DNA from: Bacteroidetes bacterium QH_1_64_81
GTDB lineage: Bacteria; Bacteroidota; Rhodothermia; Rhodothermales; Salinibacteraceae
Length of the DNA: 5,203 bases
Assembly (NCBI GenBank): GCA_003022655.1
Contig: PXSX01000234.1
Span: 1-5,203, forward strand
Reading direction: 5' to 3'
Translations under genes and position numbers: made by a program
In this document: piece after piece, positions 1-5,203 of the stretch
How positions within the stretch are numbered: position 1 is the first letter of the stretch
How the letters are laid out: every line of letters begins with the position of its first letter
Notes under the pieces: generated by a model
Database searches by the model: none
The model's input: the letters and a program-made list of their open reading frames with translations, nothing else
What the model was told of the DNA's origin: nothing

Positions 1-434
1 AGCAGGAAGGCCCCCGCGGCACAGGCGAGCCCGAGGCCGACCCGCAGTGCCGTCACGCGCTCGATGCGACGGGCCGGAATCAGAAGCGACGCGGCCACGA
101 GCCCGAGGAAGAGCCCTCGCATGGACGTTGGGTGGGCCTCCATCAGGGGCGGAATGACGTTCGCTCCCACGAGAATGGCGATGGCAATGCCGCCCAGGAG
201 CGGCACGATGAGGCGCCACGGCACGTCGGCCCAGTGCCTCCGGGCGGCGTCGAACTCAAGGCGTAGCACCGCCATCCCCCACGACACGGCCGCACTGAGG
301 GCGCGCACGAGCCGCTCGTAGATGCCCACGATGAGAGCCATGGTGCCGCCGCTCACACCGGGGATGACGTCGGCGCCCCCCATCAGCACGCCGTACAGCG
401 CATACCGGACGAGGATGAACGGCGTAGAAGACAT
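1..434 (-). CDS. DUF368 family membrane protein (PopT-type polyprenyl-phosphate transporter), N-terminal part, cut by window edge
   Basis: Reading the minus strand from the ATG at 434-432 gives 144 residues with no stop before the left edge, so the C-terminus is missing. Seen: a short leader, then the hallmark DUF368 segment at residues 18-40 (MGGADVIPGVSGGTMALIVG followed by IYE), a hydrophobic stretch at about 75-97 (PLLGGIAIAILVG) and another at about 105-120 (RGLFLGLVAASLLIP), then the start of a further membrane helix at 130-144. Family knowledge: DUF368 proteins are polytopic inner-membrane proteins. Members studied in Vibrio and Staphylococcus (PopT) return undecaprenyl phosphate, the lipid carrier of peptidoglycan and other envelope polymers, to the cytoplasmic face. 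The start was chosen because it places the conserved motif as close to the N-terminus as in relatives; the frame is open further upstream and no Shine-Dalgarno sequence decides it. The gene follows the TPR gene on the same strand with a 76 bp gap and no visible terminator, so co-transcription is likely. Family certain, substrate inferred. Confidence 0.9.
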   Translation of the reverse strand, partial: MSSTPFILVRYALYGVLMGGADVIPGVSGGTMALIVGIYERLVRALSAAVSWGMAVLRLEFDAARRHWADVPWRLIVPLLGGIAIAILVGANVIPPLMEAHPTSMRGLFLGLVAASLLIPARRIERVTALRVGLGLACAAGAFL

Positions 435-510
435 GTAGGATGAAAAGACGGATCCGGAAGCGGACCGCTGCCTCGGACGGAGCGGCGGGAGAAATGCAGA
501 CGACCGTGCC

Positions 511-1920
511 CTACGAATCGAGGTCCAGGAGCTGGCGGACGCGGTCGTTGTTGTAGAGGCTGGGATAGGCCTGCCGGAAGTCGTCTTTCTTGGTGGGGTC
601 GAGCCGAAAGGCCGTTTTGAGGGCGCGAATGCTCTCGTCGGCCCGGCCAAGGGCCAGCAGGGCTTTGGCCTGCCGGAAGTACGTGCTGGCCCTCTCCGGG
701 TCAAGCTCCAGAGCCTGCCGGTACGCCTCGAGGGCCTCCTCGGGCTTCTGCTTTTCCAAGAGCGCCTCGGCGTATCCCGTCCAGGCGTGCTCGTTCGACT
801 CGTCGAGTCGCACGGCGTGCTGGTAGGACTCCAGCGCCTCGTCGAGCTTACCCGCCTTATAGGCGCAGTCGGCGCGTGCCGTCCAGAACTTGTGCACGTT
901 CGACTTCAGGTTCACGGCGTAGCGGAAGCATTCGAGCGCCTCTTCGTGCTTCTCCTCCGCGTCGAAGCAGCAGCCGAGGCCGTACCAGGCATCCGGGTAG
1001 TTCGACTCCAAATCGAGGGTCTTCTCGTAATAGGTGCGGGCCGCGTCGAGGTCGCCCTGCTCCTCGTAGGCAAGCGCGAGGTTGTAGTAGGTCGCGGCGT
1101 CCGGCCCCTCGAGCTCCAGCACCTGCTCGTAGCTTTCGATGGCCCCCTCCAGGTCGCCCAGATTGGCCTGCGCGTTGCCCCGATTGTAGTAGGCCGAGGC
1201 AAACTCCTCCTGGATCGCGAGGGCCATGTCGTAGCTCTCCACCGCCTCCTCGAAACGGCCCAGGCGATTGAGCACAATCCCCCGGTTGTACCAGGCGTCC
1301 TGCGAGTAGGGGTCGATGTCGAGGTGATTGTCGTACGCCTCTACGCTCTTCTCATTTTCGCCGAGCCGATCGTAGCAGTAGCCCAGCTCGTACCACACCT
1401 CCGGGTGCTCCGGGTACACGTCGGTGCACCGCTCAAAGGCATCGACGGCCGCCTCCAATCGCTCGTCTCGCTCCAGCGTGACCCCGAGGTTGAACAGGGC
1501 CTCCCCGTGGAGCGGGTTGATCGAGAGGGCCTCGTGGTACGCGTCAAGCGCCTCGTCCACACGGCCCAGACTGTCGAGCGTGATGCCGAGATTGATCAGC
1601 GTCTCGGTGTCGGTGGGATTGATGTCCAGGGCCTCCTCGTAGGCCTCCAGGGCCTCCTCCGGGCGGCCCAGGTTGTTTAGGAGAATGCCCCGCCGCATCC
1701 AGGCGTCGGCCGTGTAGGGATGCAGCTCGATGAGGCGGTCGATGACCTCCAGGGCCTTCCCCATCTTACCTTCCTCGAAGTAGAACGAGGCAATCTCTTC
1801 GAGGTCGCCGGAGTCGAAGTACGCGGATGGATCCTCCTCGTAGGCGGCCACGAGATCTTCCAGGGGATCCTCGTGCGCCGAGCCCTCAGGGTCATCGAAG
1901 CCAAAATCGAACGTGTTCAT
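511..1920 (-). CDS. Tetratricopeptide-repeat protein with twelve contiguous TPRs
   Basis: This is a 469-residue protein with no signal peptide or membrane helix, so it is probably cytoplasmic. After a very acidic 38-residue leader (13 Asp/Glu, no Lys/Arg), residues 39-446 divide exactly into twelve 34-residue TPR units with no insertion between them, starting at 39, 73, 107, 141, 175, 209, 243, 277, 311, 345, 379 and 413. The units show the TPR pattern: Trp/Leu/Tyr near position 2-4, Gly/Ala at 8, Tyr/Phe near 22, Ala at 27 and usually Pro at 32 (for example AWMRRGILLNNLGRPEEALE). A 23-residue tail ends in DRVRQLLDLDS. TPR superhelices are scaffolds that bind peptides or partner proteins; no catalytic domain is attached, so the partner is unknown. 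As I recall, TPR proteins of this kind lie beside DUF368 genes in other Bacteroidota, which suggests an envelope-related role, but this is inference. A sigma70-like promoter lies about 84 bp upstream. The start MNTFDFGF is the only sensible one, and there is no clear Shine-Dalgarno sequence. Confidence 0.95.
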   Translation of the reverse strand: MNTFDFGFDDPEGSAHEDPLEDLVAAYEEDPSAYFDSGDLEEIASFYFEEGKMGKALEVIDRLIELHPYTADAWMRRGILLNNLGRPEEALEAYEEALDINPTDTETLINLGITLDSLGRVDEALDAYHEALSINPLHGEALFNLGVTLERDERLEAAVDAFERCTDVYPEHPEVWYELGYCYDRLGENEKSVEAYDNHLDIDPYSQDAWYNRGIVLNRLGRFEEAVESYDMALAIQEEFASAYYNRGNAQANLGDLEGAIESYEQVLELEGPDAATYYNLALAYEEQGDLDAARTYYEKTLDLESNYPDAWYGLGCCFDAEEKHEEALECFRYAVNLKSNVHKFWTARADCAYKAGKLDEALESYQHAVRLDESNEHAWTGYAEALLEKQKPEEALEAYRQALELDPERASTYFRQAKALLALGRADESIRALKTAFRLDPTKKDDFRQAYPSLYNNDRVRQLLDLDS

Positions 1921-2003
1921 ACCACACCAGTACGTGATTCGACAGAGCGCACGGCCGCCACCGGACGGCTATCCAAACGGCCTCGGCCCGACGTGCTTGT
2001 TCC

Positions 2004-2033
2004 AGTATAAGGCCTCCGCGAAAGAACTTGCAA
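2004..2033 (-). promoter_or_regulatory. Candidate sigma70-type promoter for the TPR/DUF368 genes
   Basis: On the minus strand, TTGCAA (2033-2028) is followed after 18 bp by TATACT (2009-2004). These match the -35 and -10 consensus at 4/6 and 5/6 positions. Transcription would begin near 1997, leaving a leader of about 77 nt before the TPR start codon. It is the best promoter-like pair in the 193 bp divergent spacer. It is a pattern match only, and promoters in Bacteroidota relatives can deviate from this consensus. Confidence 0.45.
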
Positions 2034-2045
2034 AAACGACGCCTG

Positions 2046-2061
2046 TGTGACGCCCGTCACG
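2046..2061. promoter_or_regulatory. Candidate CRP/FNR-type operator
   Basis: The site reads TGTGACGCCCGTCACG. It fits the CRP pattern TGTGA-N6-TCACA at 9 of 10 fixed positions and contains a perfect inverted repeat, GTGACG-CC-CGTCAC (2047-2060). Its centre is about 56 bp upstream of the predicted TPR transcription start and 60 bp upstream of the tmk start codon. A regulator here could act on either divergent gene. No CRP/FNR gene lies in this window, so the binding protein is unknown. Confidence 0.35.
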
Positions 2062-2074
2062 ACCGGCCGGGGGC

Positions 2075-2103
2075 ATTTTCTCGGGGATCGACCCGAATTT
2101 TCT
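2075..2103 (+). promoter_or_regulatory. Repeat-flanked short hairpin in the tmk leader
   Basis: Two copies of ATTTTCT (2075-2081 and 2097-2103) start 22 bp apart, two turns of the helix. Between them is the inverted repeat TCGGG-GATCGA-CCCGA (2081-2096). The unit ends 10 bp before the tmk start codon. It could be a protein-binding site or a weak RNA hairpin affecting translation of tmk, or it could be chance. No known regulator motif is recognised. Confidence 0.2.
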
Positions 2104-2113
2104 AGGCGCCATC

Positions 2114-2776
2114 ATGCTTCTTCTCACATTCGAAGGCATTGACGGAAGCGGAAAGAGCACGCAGGCCCGGCTTCTCAACGAGTATCTGCGGGAGAACGGA
2201 TACGAGACGCTTCTCGTCCGCGAACCCGGCGGCACCGAGCTGTCCGAGCGCATCCGCTCCGTCTTGTTAGAGCCGAACGTAAACGTCCATCCGATGGCAG
2301 AGTTGCTTCTGTTCTCGGCCGCGCGCACCCAGCTTGTGGCCGAGCGCGTTCGCCCGGCCCTGGACAACGGGAAAATCGTAATCTGCGATCGGTTCTATGA
2401 TTCCACGACCGCGTATCAGGGGGCGGGCCGGGGCGTGGCCGATCCATCATGGCTTCAATCATTTCACCGTCGAGTGACCGACGGCCTCGTGCCCGACCGC
2501 ACCTACCTCGTGGAACTCGCCCCCGACACGGCGCGGGTCCGTCGCGACGAGGACGCGGCGGGCGGCGACCGCATGGAGGCGGAGGATCAGGACTTTTATC
2601 ATCGGGTTGCGGCGGCCTACGATGCGCTCGCCGACGAGCATCCCGACCGCGTCCAGCGGCTCGACGGGCACCGCTCGATCAAGGCCCTCCACGCCACGAT
2701 CCGGGCCGACGTGGAGGCGCTGTTGGGCGGGGATTCGGGAACCGCCCACGCCCGCACTGGTTCGTCTGGTCCGTGA
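2114..2776 (+). CDS. tmk: Thymidylate kinase
   Basis: Tmk phosphorylates dTMP to dTDP with ATP in the cytoplasm, an essential step of dTTP synthesis shared by the de novo and salvage routes. The 220 residues show the family order clearly: N-terminal strand and P-loop FEGIDGSGKST (6-16), the REPGGT motif (36-41) that helps bind dTMP, the Asp-Arg motif in ICDRF (90-94), the thymidine-contacting TTAYQG (98-103), and an Arg-rich LID-type segment with RVRRDEDAAGGDR (141-153) followed by QDFYHRV. The length is slightly above the usual 200-215 because of a loose tail after residue 205. The start is fixed by the normal MLLLTFEG opening; only weak purine signal precedes it. It is transcribed away from the TPR gene and is followed 85 bp later by fur on the same strand. 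Co-transcription with fur is possible, although a hairpin lies between them. All key motifs are present and nothing suggests loss of function. Confidence 0.97.
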   Translation: MLLLTFEGIDGSGKSTQARLLNEYLRENGYETLLVREPGGTELSERIRSVLLEPNVNVHPMAELLLFSAARTQLVAERVRPALDNGKIVICDRFYDSTTAYQGAGRGVADPSWLQSFHRRVTDGLVPDRTYLVELAPDTARVRRDEDAAGGDRMEAEDQDFYHRVAAAYDALADEHPDRVQRLDGHRSIKALHATIRADVEALLGGDSGTAHARTGSSGP

Positions 2777-2810
2777 GCGGGACCTGTCGCTTTCGGGACG
2801 AGCCTGCTCC

Positions 2811-2830
2811 GACGGCCCCGACCAGCCGTC
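2811..2830 (+). terminator. Weak hairpin between tmk and fur, possible terminator
   Basis: GACGGC (2811-2816) and GCCGTC (2825-2830) form a perfect 6 bp stem with an 8-base loop. The bases after it (CCCTCTTGGTT) are only partly T-rich, so it is a poor intrinsic terminator. It might instead attenuate read-through or be an operator for fur. A longer arm pair, GGGACG/CGTCCC, also encloses the region. Confidence 0.2.
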
Positions 2831-2861
2831 CCCTCTTGGTTGTCGAATACACGCCAGCGGC

Positions 2862-3401
2862 ATGTCCACTCTCCCTCAACAGAAGATCGACGAGGTCCGC
2901 TCTATCTTCCAGGCGTTTCTCAAGAAGCGCAACAAGCGGCAGACCCCCGAGCGCTTCGCGGTCCTGGAAGAGATCTACCAAACGGACGATCACATCGACG
3001 CCGACGAGCTGTATGTGCGCCTCAAGCAAGACGGCACGGAGGTGAGCCGGGCCACGGTCTACAACACGCTGGAGCTGCTGCTGGAGTGCGACTTAGTGGT
3101 GCGGCACCAGTTCGGGAAAAATCAGGCCAAGTACGAGCGGGCCTACAGCTACTGGCAGCACGACCACCTCATCTGCATGGACTGCAACGAGTTGTTCGAG
3201 TTCTGCGACCCGCGGCTGCAGAGCATTCAGGAGATGGTGGCCGACATCTACGAGTTCGAGATCAAGCACCACTCGCTGAACATGTATGGCCACTGCGTCC
3301 GCGAGGACTGCCCGAACCGCTCCCAGAGCGATAGCGACGAAGCTCCTTCCGCGGGCGAGACGACCGCGAAAGAGGCCGCCACGAAGGAGACCGAGGCGTA
3401 A
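2862..3401 (+). CDS. fur: Fur-family metal-dependent transcriptional regulator
   Basis: This is a 179-residue DNA-binding regulator that senses a divalent metal, most likely Fe(II), and represses uptake genes; Zur or PerR roles cannot be excluded. Seen: an N-terminal winged helix with DADELYVRL (46-54) and recognition helix VSRATVYNTLELL (61-73), then the dimerisation domain. The structural zinc site has all four Cys: C105 and C108 in HLICMDC, C145 and C150 in GHCVREDC. By alignment with E. coli Fur, the main regulatory site is intact: H44, E92, H100, H102, with E113 nearby. The second site (H87, D89, E108, H125 in E. coli) becomes Q99, D101, Q120, H137, so two ligands are changed. An acidic, Ser/Thr/Ala-rich tail (154-179) is outside the fold and fits a halophile. 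The start ATG at 2862 was chosen because the fold begins shortly after it; the same frame is open further upstream into tmk, but that stretch is Arg/Pro-rich shadow. No Fur box is visible upstream. Confidence 0.93.
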   Translation: MSTLPQQKIDEVRSIFQAFLKKRNKRQTPERFAVLEEIYQTDDHIDADELYVRLKQDGTEVSRATVYNTLELLLECDLVVRHQFGKNQAKYERAYSYWQHDHLICMDCNELFEFCDPRLQSIQEMVADIYEFEIKHHSLNMYGHCVREDCPNRSQSDSDEAPSAGETTAKEAATKETEA

Positions 3402-3542
3402 CCTCAATTCGAACGTTCGGGTGGGGATCTCATCTCTGACCACGGATTCCCCGCGCAGCGCCCGCGTTTCCTCTCTCGGCCCCAGACTCGGACGGAGATG
3501 AATGCCCCGAAGTCTCTCGCCCTCCGGCCCCCCTTCTGTCGC
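3402..3542. other. Convergent spacer between fur and the lipoprotein gene
   Basis: This 141 bp stretch lies between two converging genes and holds no credible ORF. A 10 bp perfect palindrome, CGAACGTTCG (3410-3419), sits just after the fur stop, and GTGGGGA (3421-3427) can pair loosely with TCCCCGC across a loop of about 21 bases. Neither is followed by a T-run, so no clear intrinsic terminator is seen. Confidence 0.4.
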
Positions 3543-4106
3543 TCAGCAGGAACGCGTCTCTTCAGCCCCCTCGAACGTAAAGTCCTCGTCCTGCGCCTCG
3601 ACCGTCGCCAGGACGTAGGGCGACGTCAAGGCCTGCGTCACCACGCAGTTGTTCCCCGGCACGGTCTCCGCGAATTGCACCTGGATCCGACCGCCCCCGT
3701 CGCTGGCCAGCACCTCGTCAATCTCAACGCCGTATCCGCCGGTCGACCGCCGTCCCAGCACAATTGCCACGACGACCTTTTCCTCGAAGTCCACCTCGGG
3801 CCGGTCCGGCACCGAGTTCCGATCCGCGTGCAGGCGCTCCCAAAACGAGGCGTACGTCTCTTCGTCGCGGAGGACCGTCTGGGTTCCCTCCACGATGTCT
3901 CCGTACTGTCCTCGATCAATCTGGTCGACGTTCACTGCGCCAGCGTGGAGAGTTTCGGTCGCAACCTCCGTGGTGAAGCTTGGCCCACCGTTCGTATCAA
4001 TCCCATTGCATCCCCCGACGACCATCGGTAGAAGCACCGCCAGCAGAACGAAAGAGGGTCGCGCGAAGCTCCACTGGCCATCTCGTTGAGATCCGACATT
4101 CAGCAT
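3543..4106 (-). CDS. Lipoprotein with a PrcB C-terminal-like domain
   Basis: The product is 187 residues. Seen: a lipoprotein signal peptide with a basic/polar start, a hydrophobic core SFVLLAVLLPMVV (18-30) and the lipobox VGGC with C33 as the lipidated residue. A low-complexity spacer (34-60) follows, then a domain at about 65-180 with ETYASFWERL (83-92), VVVAIVLGRRSTGGYGVEID (111-130) and VVTQALTSPYVLATVE (155-170). The Ser-Thr-Gly-Gly-Tyr segment and the Gln-Ala-x-Thr-x-Pro-Tyr segment match my memory of the PrcB_C family, named after the PrcB subunit of the Treponema PrcB-PrcA-PrtP protease complex. The mature protein has two further Cys, C154 and the C-terminal C187, which could form a disulfide outside the cytoplasm. 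The start at 4106 was preferred over an in-frame ATG at 4256 because the extra 50 residues would bury the signal peptide. No protease gene is adjacent, so a protease link is only family inference. Confidence 0.8.
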   Translation of the reverse strand: MLNVGSQRDGQWSFARPSFVLLAVLLPMVVGGCNGIDTNGGPSFTTEVATETLHAGAVNVDQIDRGQYGDIVEGTQTVLRDEETYASFWERLHADRNSVPDRPEVDFEEKVVVAIVLGRRSTGGYGVEIDEVLASDGGGRIQVQFAETVPGNNCVVTQALTSPYVLATVEAQDEDFTFEGAEETRSC

Positions 4107-4329
4107 AGAGAGAAGAATTTGGTCCAACGACTTTGCGATGAGGAATTTCGGGCACCGTCCGGCGTCCGTGCATCCTACACGTATCTCCCCCAGCGGCACA
4201 CAGTCCCCCGAGGACGAAAGCCGCAGCCCTCCCGCTCCCACGGTTCCCCTGTGCATTCAGGATGGGTCCCGTACGACGGAGAATACCCTGCACATCCGGC
4301 CAGAATGTCATCACGCGACCGCCCAGCCC

Positions 4330-4358
4330 TTGTCCCCCCACTCGAGGACGGCTATACT
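4330..4358 (+). promoter_or_regulatory. Candidate sigma70-type promoter for mscS
   Basis: TTGTCC (4330-4335) and TATACT (4353-4358) are separated by the ideal 17 bp and match consensus at 4/6 and 5/6 positions. The predicted transcription start near 4365 leaves a leader of about 41 nt before the mscS ATG. The same TATACT hexamer is used in the candidate TPR-gene promoter. Pattern match only. Confidence 0.5.
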
Positions 4359-4361
4359 CTA

Positions 4362-4383
4362 GGCACATCGTGTGCCCCTTTTT
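4362..4383 (+). promoter_or_regulatory. Perfect palindrome at the predicted mscS transcription start, operator or leader hairpin
   Basis: GGCACA (4362-4367), a TCG loop and TGTGCC (4371-4376) form a perfect 6 bp stem, followed by CC and five T (4379-4383). Placed over the predicted start of transcription, it is where a repressor would block RNA polymerase. As RNA it resembles a small intrinsic terminator, but it is so close to the start that premature termination or pausing is less likely than operator use. It could also be a leftover terminator from a lost upstream gene. Confidence 0.35.
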
Positions 4384-4405
4384 CAACGACAACCGCATTT
4401 CTCCC

Positions 4406-5203
4406 ATGAACGGCGTGTCGGCCTACCACATTGTCGTATCCCTCGTCATCGTGGCGGTGGGAATTATAGGAAGCTATCTTCTGTACTACCTCTTTCAGTG
4501 GGTGAGCCGGAAGGCCGACCGTGGGCGGTATCAAATCGACGGGATTCTGCTCCGGAGCGCAGCGTGCCCTCTTCATCCTCACCGGCACCTGGATTCTAGC
4601 CAGCCTGGTCAAGAACCTCATCCGCGAATACGGGCTTCCGTTCGCCGAACGAACCGACACCGACGTCGACGAGCGGATCATTCGATTACTGGACTTGACG
4701 GCGGTGTACGTGATCTGGGTTGTGGGGATCCTGATTTCCCTGCGGGAGCTGGGCATTCAGGTGACAGCATTTCTCGCCTCCATGGGCATCGCAGGGCTGG
4801 CCGTGGCCCTGGCCGCCAAGACCGTCCTGTCGAACGTGCTGGCGGGCGTCACCCTCACGGCCGATCCCAACTTTCGGGTCGGGGACCGCATCGAGGTGGG
4901 GGAGCACATTGGCGACGTCTTGTCTATCAACCTCCACAAGACGGTCATCCGCACGCGCGAAAACGAGATCGTGATGATCCCGAACGACGTGCTGGGGCGG
5001 GAGGTGATCGTCAACCATATGCTTCCCGAGCAACGGATCCGGGTCGAGCTAGAGATCGGGGTGGCCTACGGGACGGACCTGGAACGGGCCAGCGAGCTCT
5101 TGAGGGCGGTAATTCAGGAGTCGGACCGGATTCTCTCAGAGCCAGCCCCGGAAGTGAATGTGGCGTCGCTCGGGGACAACGCCATTCTTCTGCAGGTGCT
5201 GGT
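4406..5203 (+). CDS. MscS-family mechanosensitive channel, frameshifted near 4556-4563 and cut by the window edge
   Basis: This inner-membrane channel would open under membrane tension to release solutes on osmotic down-shock. The ATG at 4406 begins a clear first helix (IVVSLVIVAVGIIGSYLLYY, residues 9-28) and runs to QIDGILLRSA. The family sequence then continues one frame over as RALFILTGTWILASLV, so one extra base lies around 4556-4563. The codons from 4563 onward give helices at about 54-70 and 97-116, the pore helix ASMGIAGLAVALAAK (124-138) with LSNVLAGV (141-148), then the beta domain with FRVGDRIEV (156-164), VIRTRENEIVMIPND (180-194) and the start of the C-terminal alpha/beta domain. 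About 265 residues are visible and the end is missing. The post-shift frame is closed upstream by TGA at 4503-4505, so its only independent start would be GTG at 4521, which loses the first helix. The frame of the ATG happens to stay open to the window end, but its product is Arg/Gly-rich nonsense. The shift may be a sequencing error or a real mutation. Family confident, intactness not. Confidence 0.85.
   Translation, partial: MNGVSAYHIVVSLVIVAVGIIGSYLLYYLFQWVSRKADRGRYQIDGILLRSAACPLHPHRHLDSSQPGQEPHPRIRASVRRTNRHRRRRADHSITGLDGGVRDLGCGDPDFPAGAGHSGDSISRLHGHRRAGRGPGRQDRPVERAGGRHPHGRSQLSGRGPHRGGGAHWRRLVYQPPQDGHPHARKRDRDDPERRAGAGGDRQPYASRATDPGRARDRGGLRDGPGTGQRALEGGNSGVGPDSLRASPGSECGVARGQRHSSAGAG

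Larger units (their letters stand above)
4107..4405. other. Non-coding divergent spacer between the lipoprotein gene and mscS
   Basis: These 299 bp separate two divergent genes. Several frames are open here, but their translations are rich in Arg, Pro, Ser and Gly, lack any recognisable motif and overlap each other, so I call none of them. The right end holds a good promoter and a perfect hairpin in front of mscS, listed separately. On the lipoprotein side I find no convincing -35/-10 pair; TAGGAT on the minus strand around 4171-4176 is the closest to a -10. Confidence 0.5.

Noticed and set aside
787..1680. A long open frame (297 codons) on the plus strand opposite the TPR gene
   Set aside because: It is antisense to the TPR units. 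Its Val/Leu/Arg-rich composition repeats with the same period as the TPR units, which is expected when a repetitive GC-rich gene is read backwards.
2607..2861. Upstream in-frame extension of fur into tmk, which would give a 264-residue protein
   Set aside because: The extra 85 residues are Arg/Pro/Ser-rich, overlap the tmk coding sequence and have no Fur-family counterpart. The normal fold starts after the ATG at 2862.
2777..2861. Autoregulatory Fur box upstream of fur
   Set aside because: I looked for an AT-rich GATAAT-type repeat and found none. The spacer is GC-rich and holds only the weak hairpin.
3410..3419. Palindrome CGAACGTTCG after fur as a terminator
   Set aside because: It has no loop and no following T-run. 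A 10 bp palindrome can easily occur by chance in this composition.
3498..4031. A 177-codon plus-strand frame opposite the lipoprotein gene
   Set aside because: It is antisense to a gene with a clear lipobox and domain motifs, and its translation shows no family features.
4107..4256. A 50-residue N-terminal extension of the lipoprotein from an ATG at 4256
   Set aside because: It would place the signal peptide and lipobox internally. The stretch has no recognisable features and is better explained as upstream spacer.
3997..4407. A 136-codon minus-strand frame across the lipoprotein/mscS spacer
   Set aside because: It overlaps the signal-peptide region of the lipoprotein gene in another frame, has no motif, and covers the mscS promoter and palindrome.
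4566..5203. Continuation of the frame of the ATG at 4406 to the window end as a real protein
   Set aside because: It has no stop, but the translation is Arg/Gly/His-rich and motif-free, while the neighbouring frame carries every MscS motif.

Overview
This GC-rich window looks like ordinary chromosome from a halophilic member of the Bacteroidota/Rhodothermota side of the tree, with Salinibacter or a close relative as my best guess. The grounds are three. The proteins are strongly acidic: the TPR protein has 13 Asp/Glu and no Lys/Arg in its first 40 residues. The Fur protein looks like Bacteroidota Fur proteins in my memory. None of the start codons has a clear Shine-Dalgarno sequence, which is common in that group. 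The organism is an inference; no marker gene is present to prove it.

Layout from left to right. (1) Positions 1-434, minus strand: the N-terminal part of a DUF368 (PopT-type polyprenyl-phosphate transporter) membrane protein, cut by the window edge. (2) 511-1920, minus: a 469-residue protein built almost entirely of twelve gap-free 34-residue TPR units. It is probably co-transcribed with the DUF368 gene 76 bp downstream. (3) 1921-2113: a divergent control region with a good sigma70-type promoter facing the TPR gene, a CRP/FNR-like palindrome, and a repeat-flanked hairpin in front of tmk. (4) 2114-2776, plus: tmk, thymidylate kinase. (5) 2862-3401, plus: a Fur-family metalloregulator. (6) 3543-4106, minus and convergent with fur: a small lipoprotein with a PrcB C-terminal-like domain. 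(7) 4107-4405: a non-coding divergent spacer with a strong candidate promoter and a perfect hairpin/operator in front of the next gene. (8) 4406-5203, plus: an MscS-family mechanosensitive channel, running off the right edge and carrying an apparent one-base frameshift near 4556-4563.

The genes do not form one pathway. The TPR/DUF368 pair points to envelope lipid-carrier recycling. Tmk and Fur are housekeeping metabolism and metal control. The lipoprotein and MscS are envelope proteins, and MscS would protect against osmotic down-shock. I see no mobile element, CRISPR array, tRNA or rRNA, and no convincing new multi-gene system. The points most worth a second look are the mscS frameshift, the palindrome at the predicted mscS transcription start, the CRP-like site between the TPR gene and tmk, and the altered second metal site of the Fur protein.
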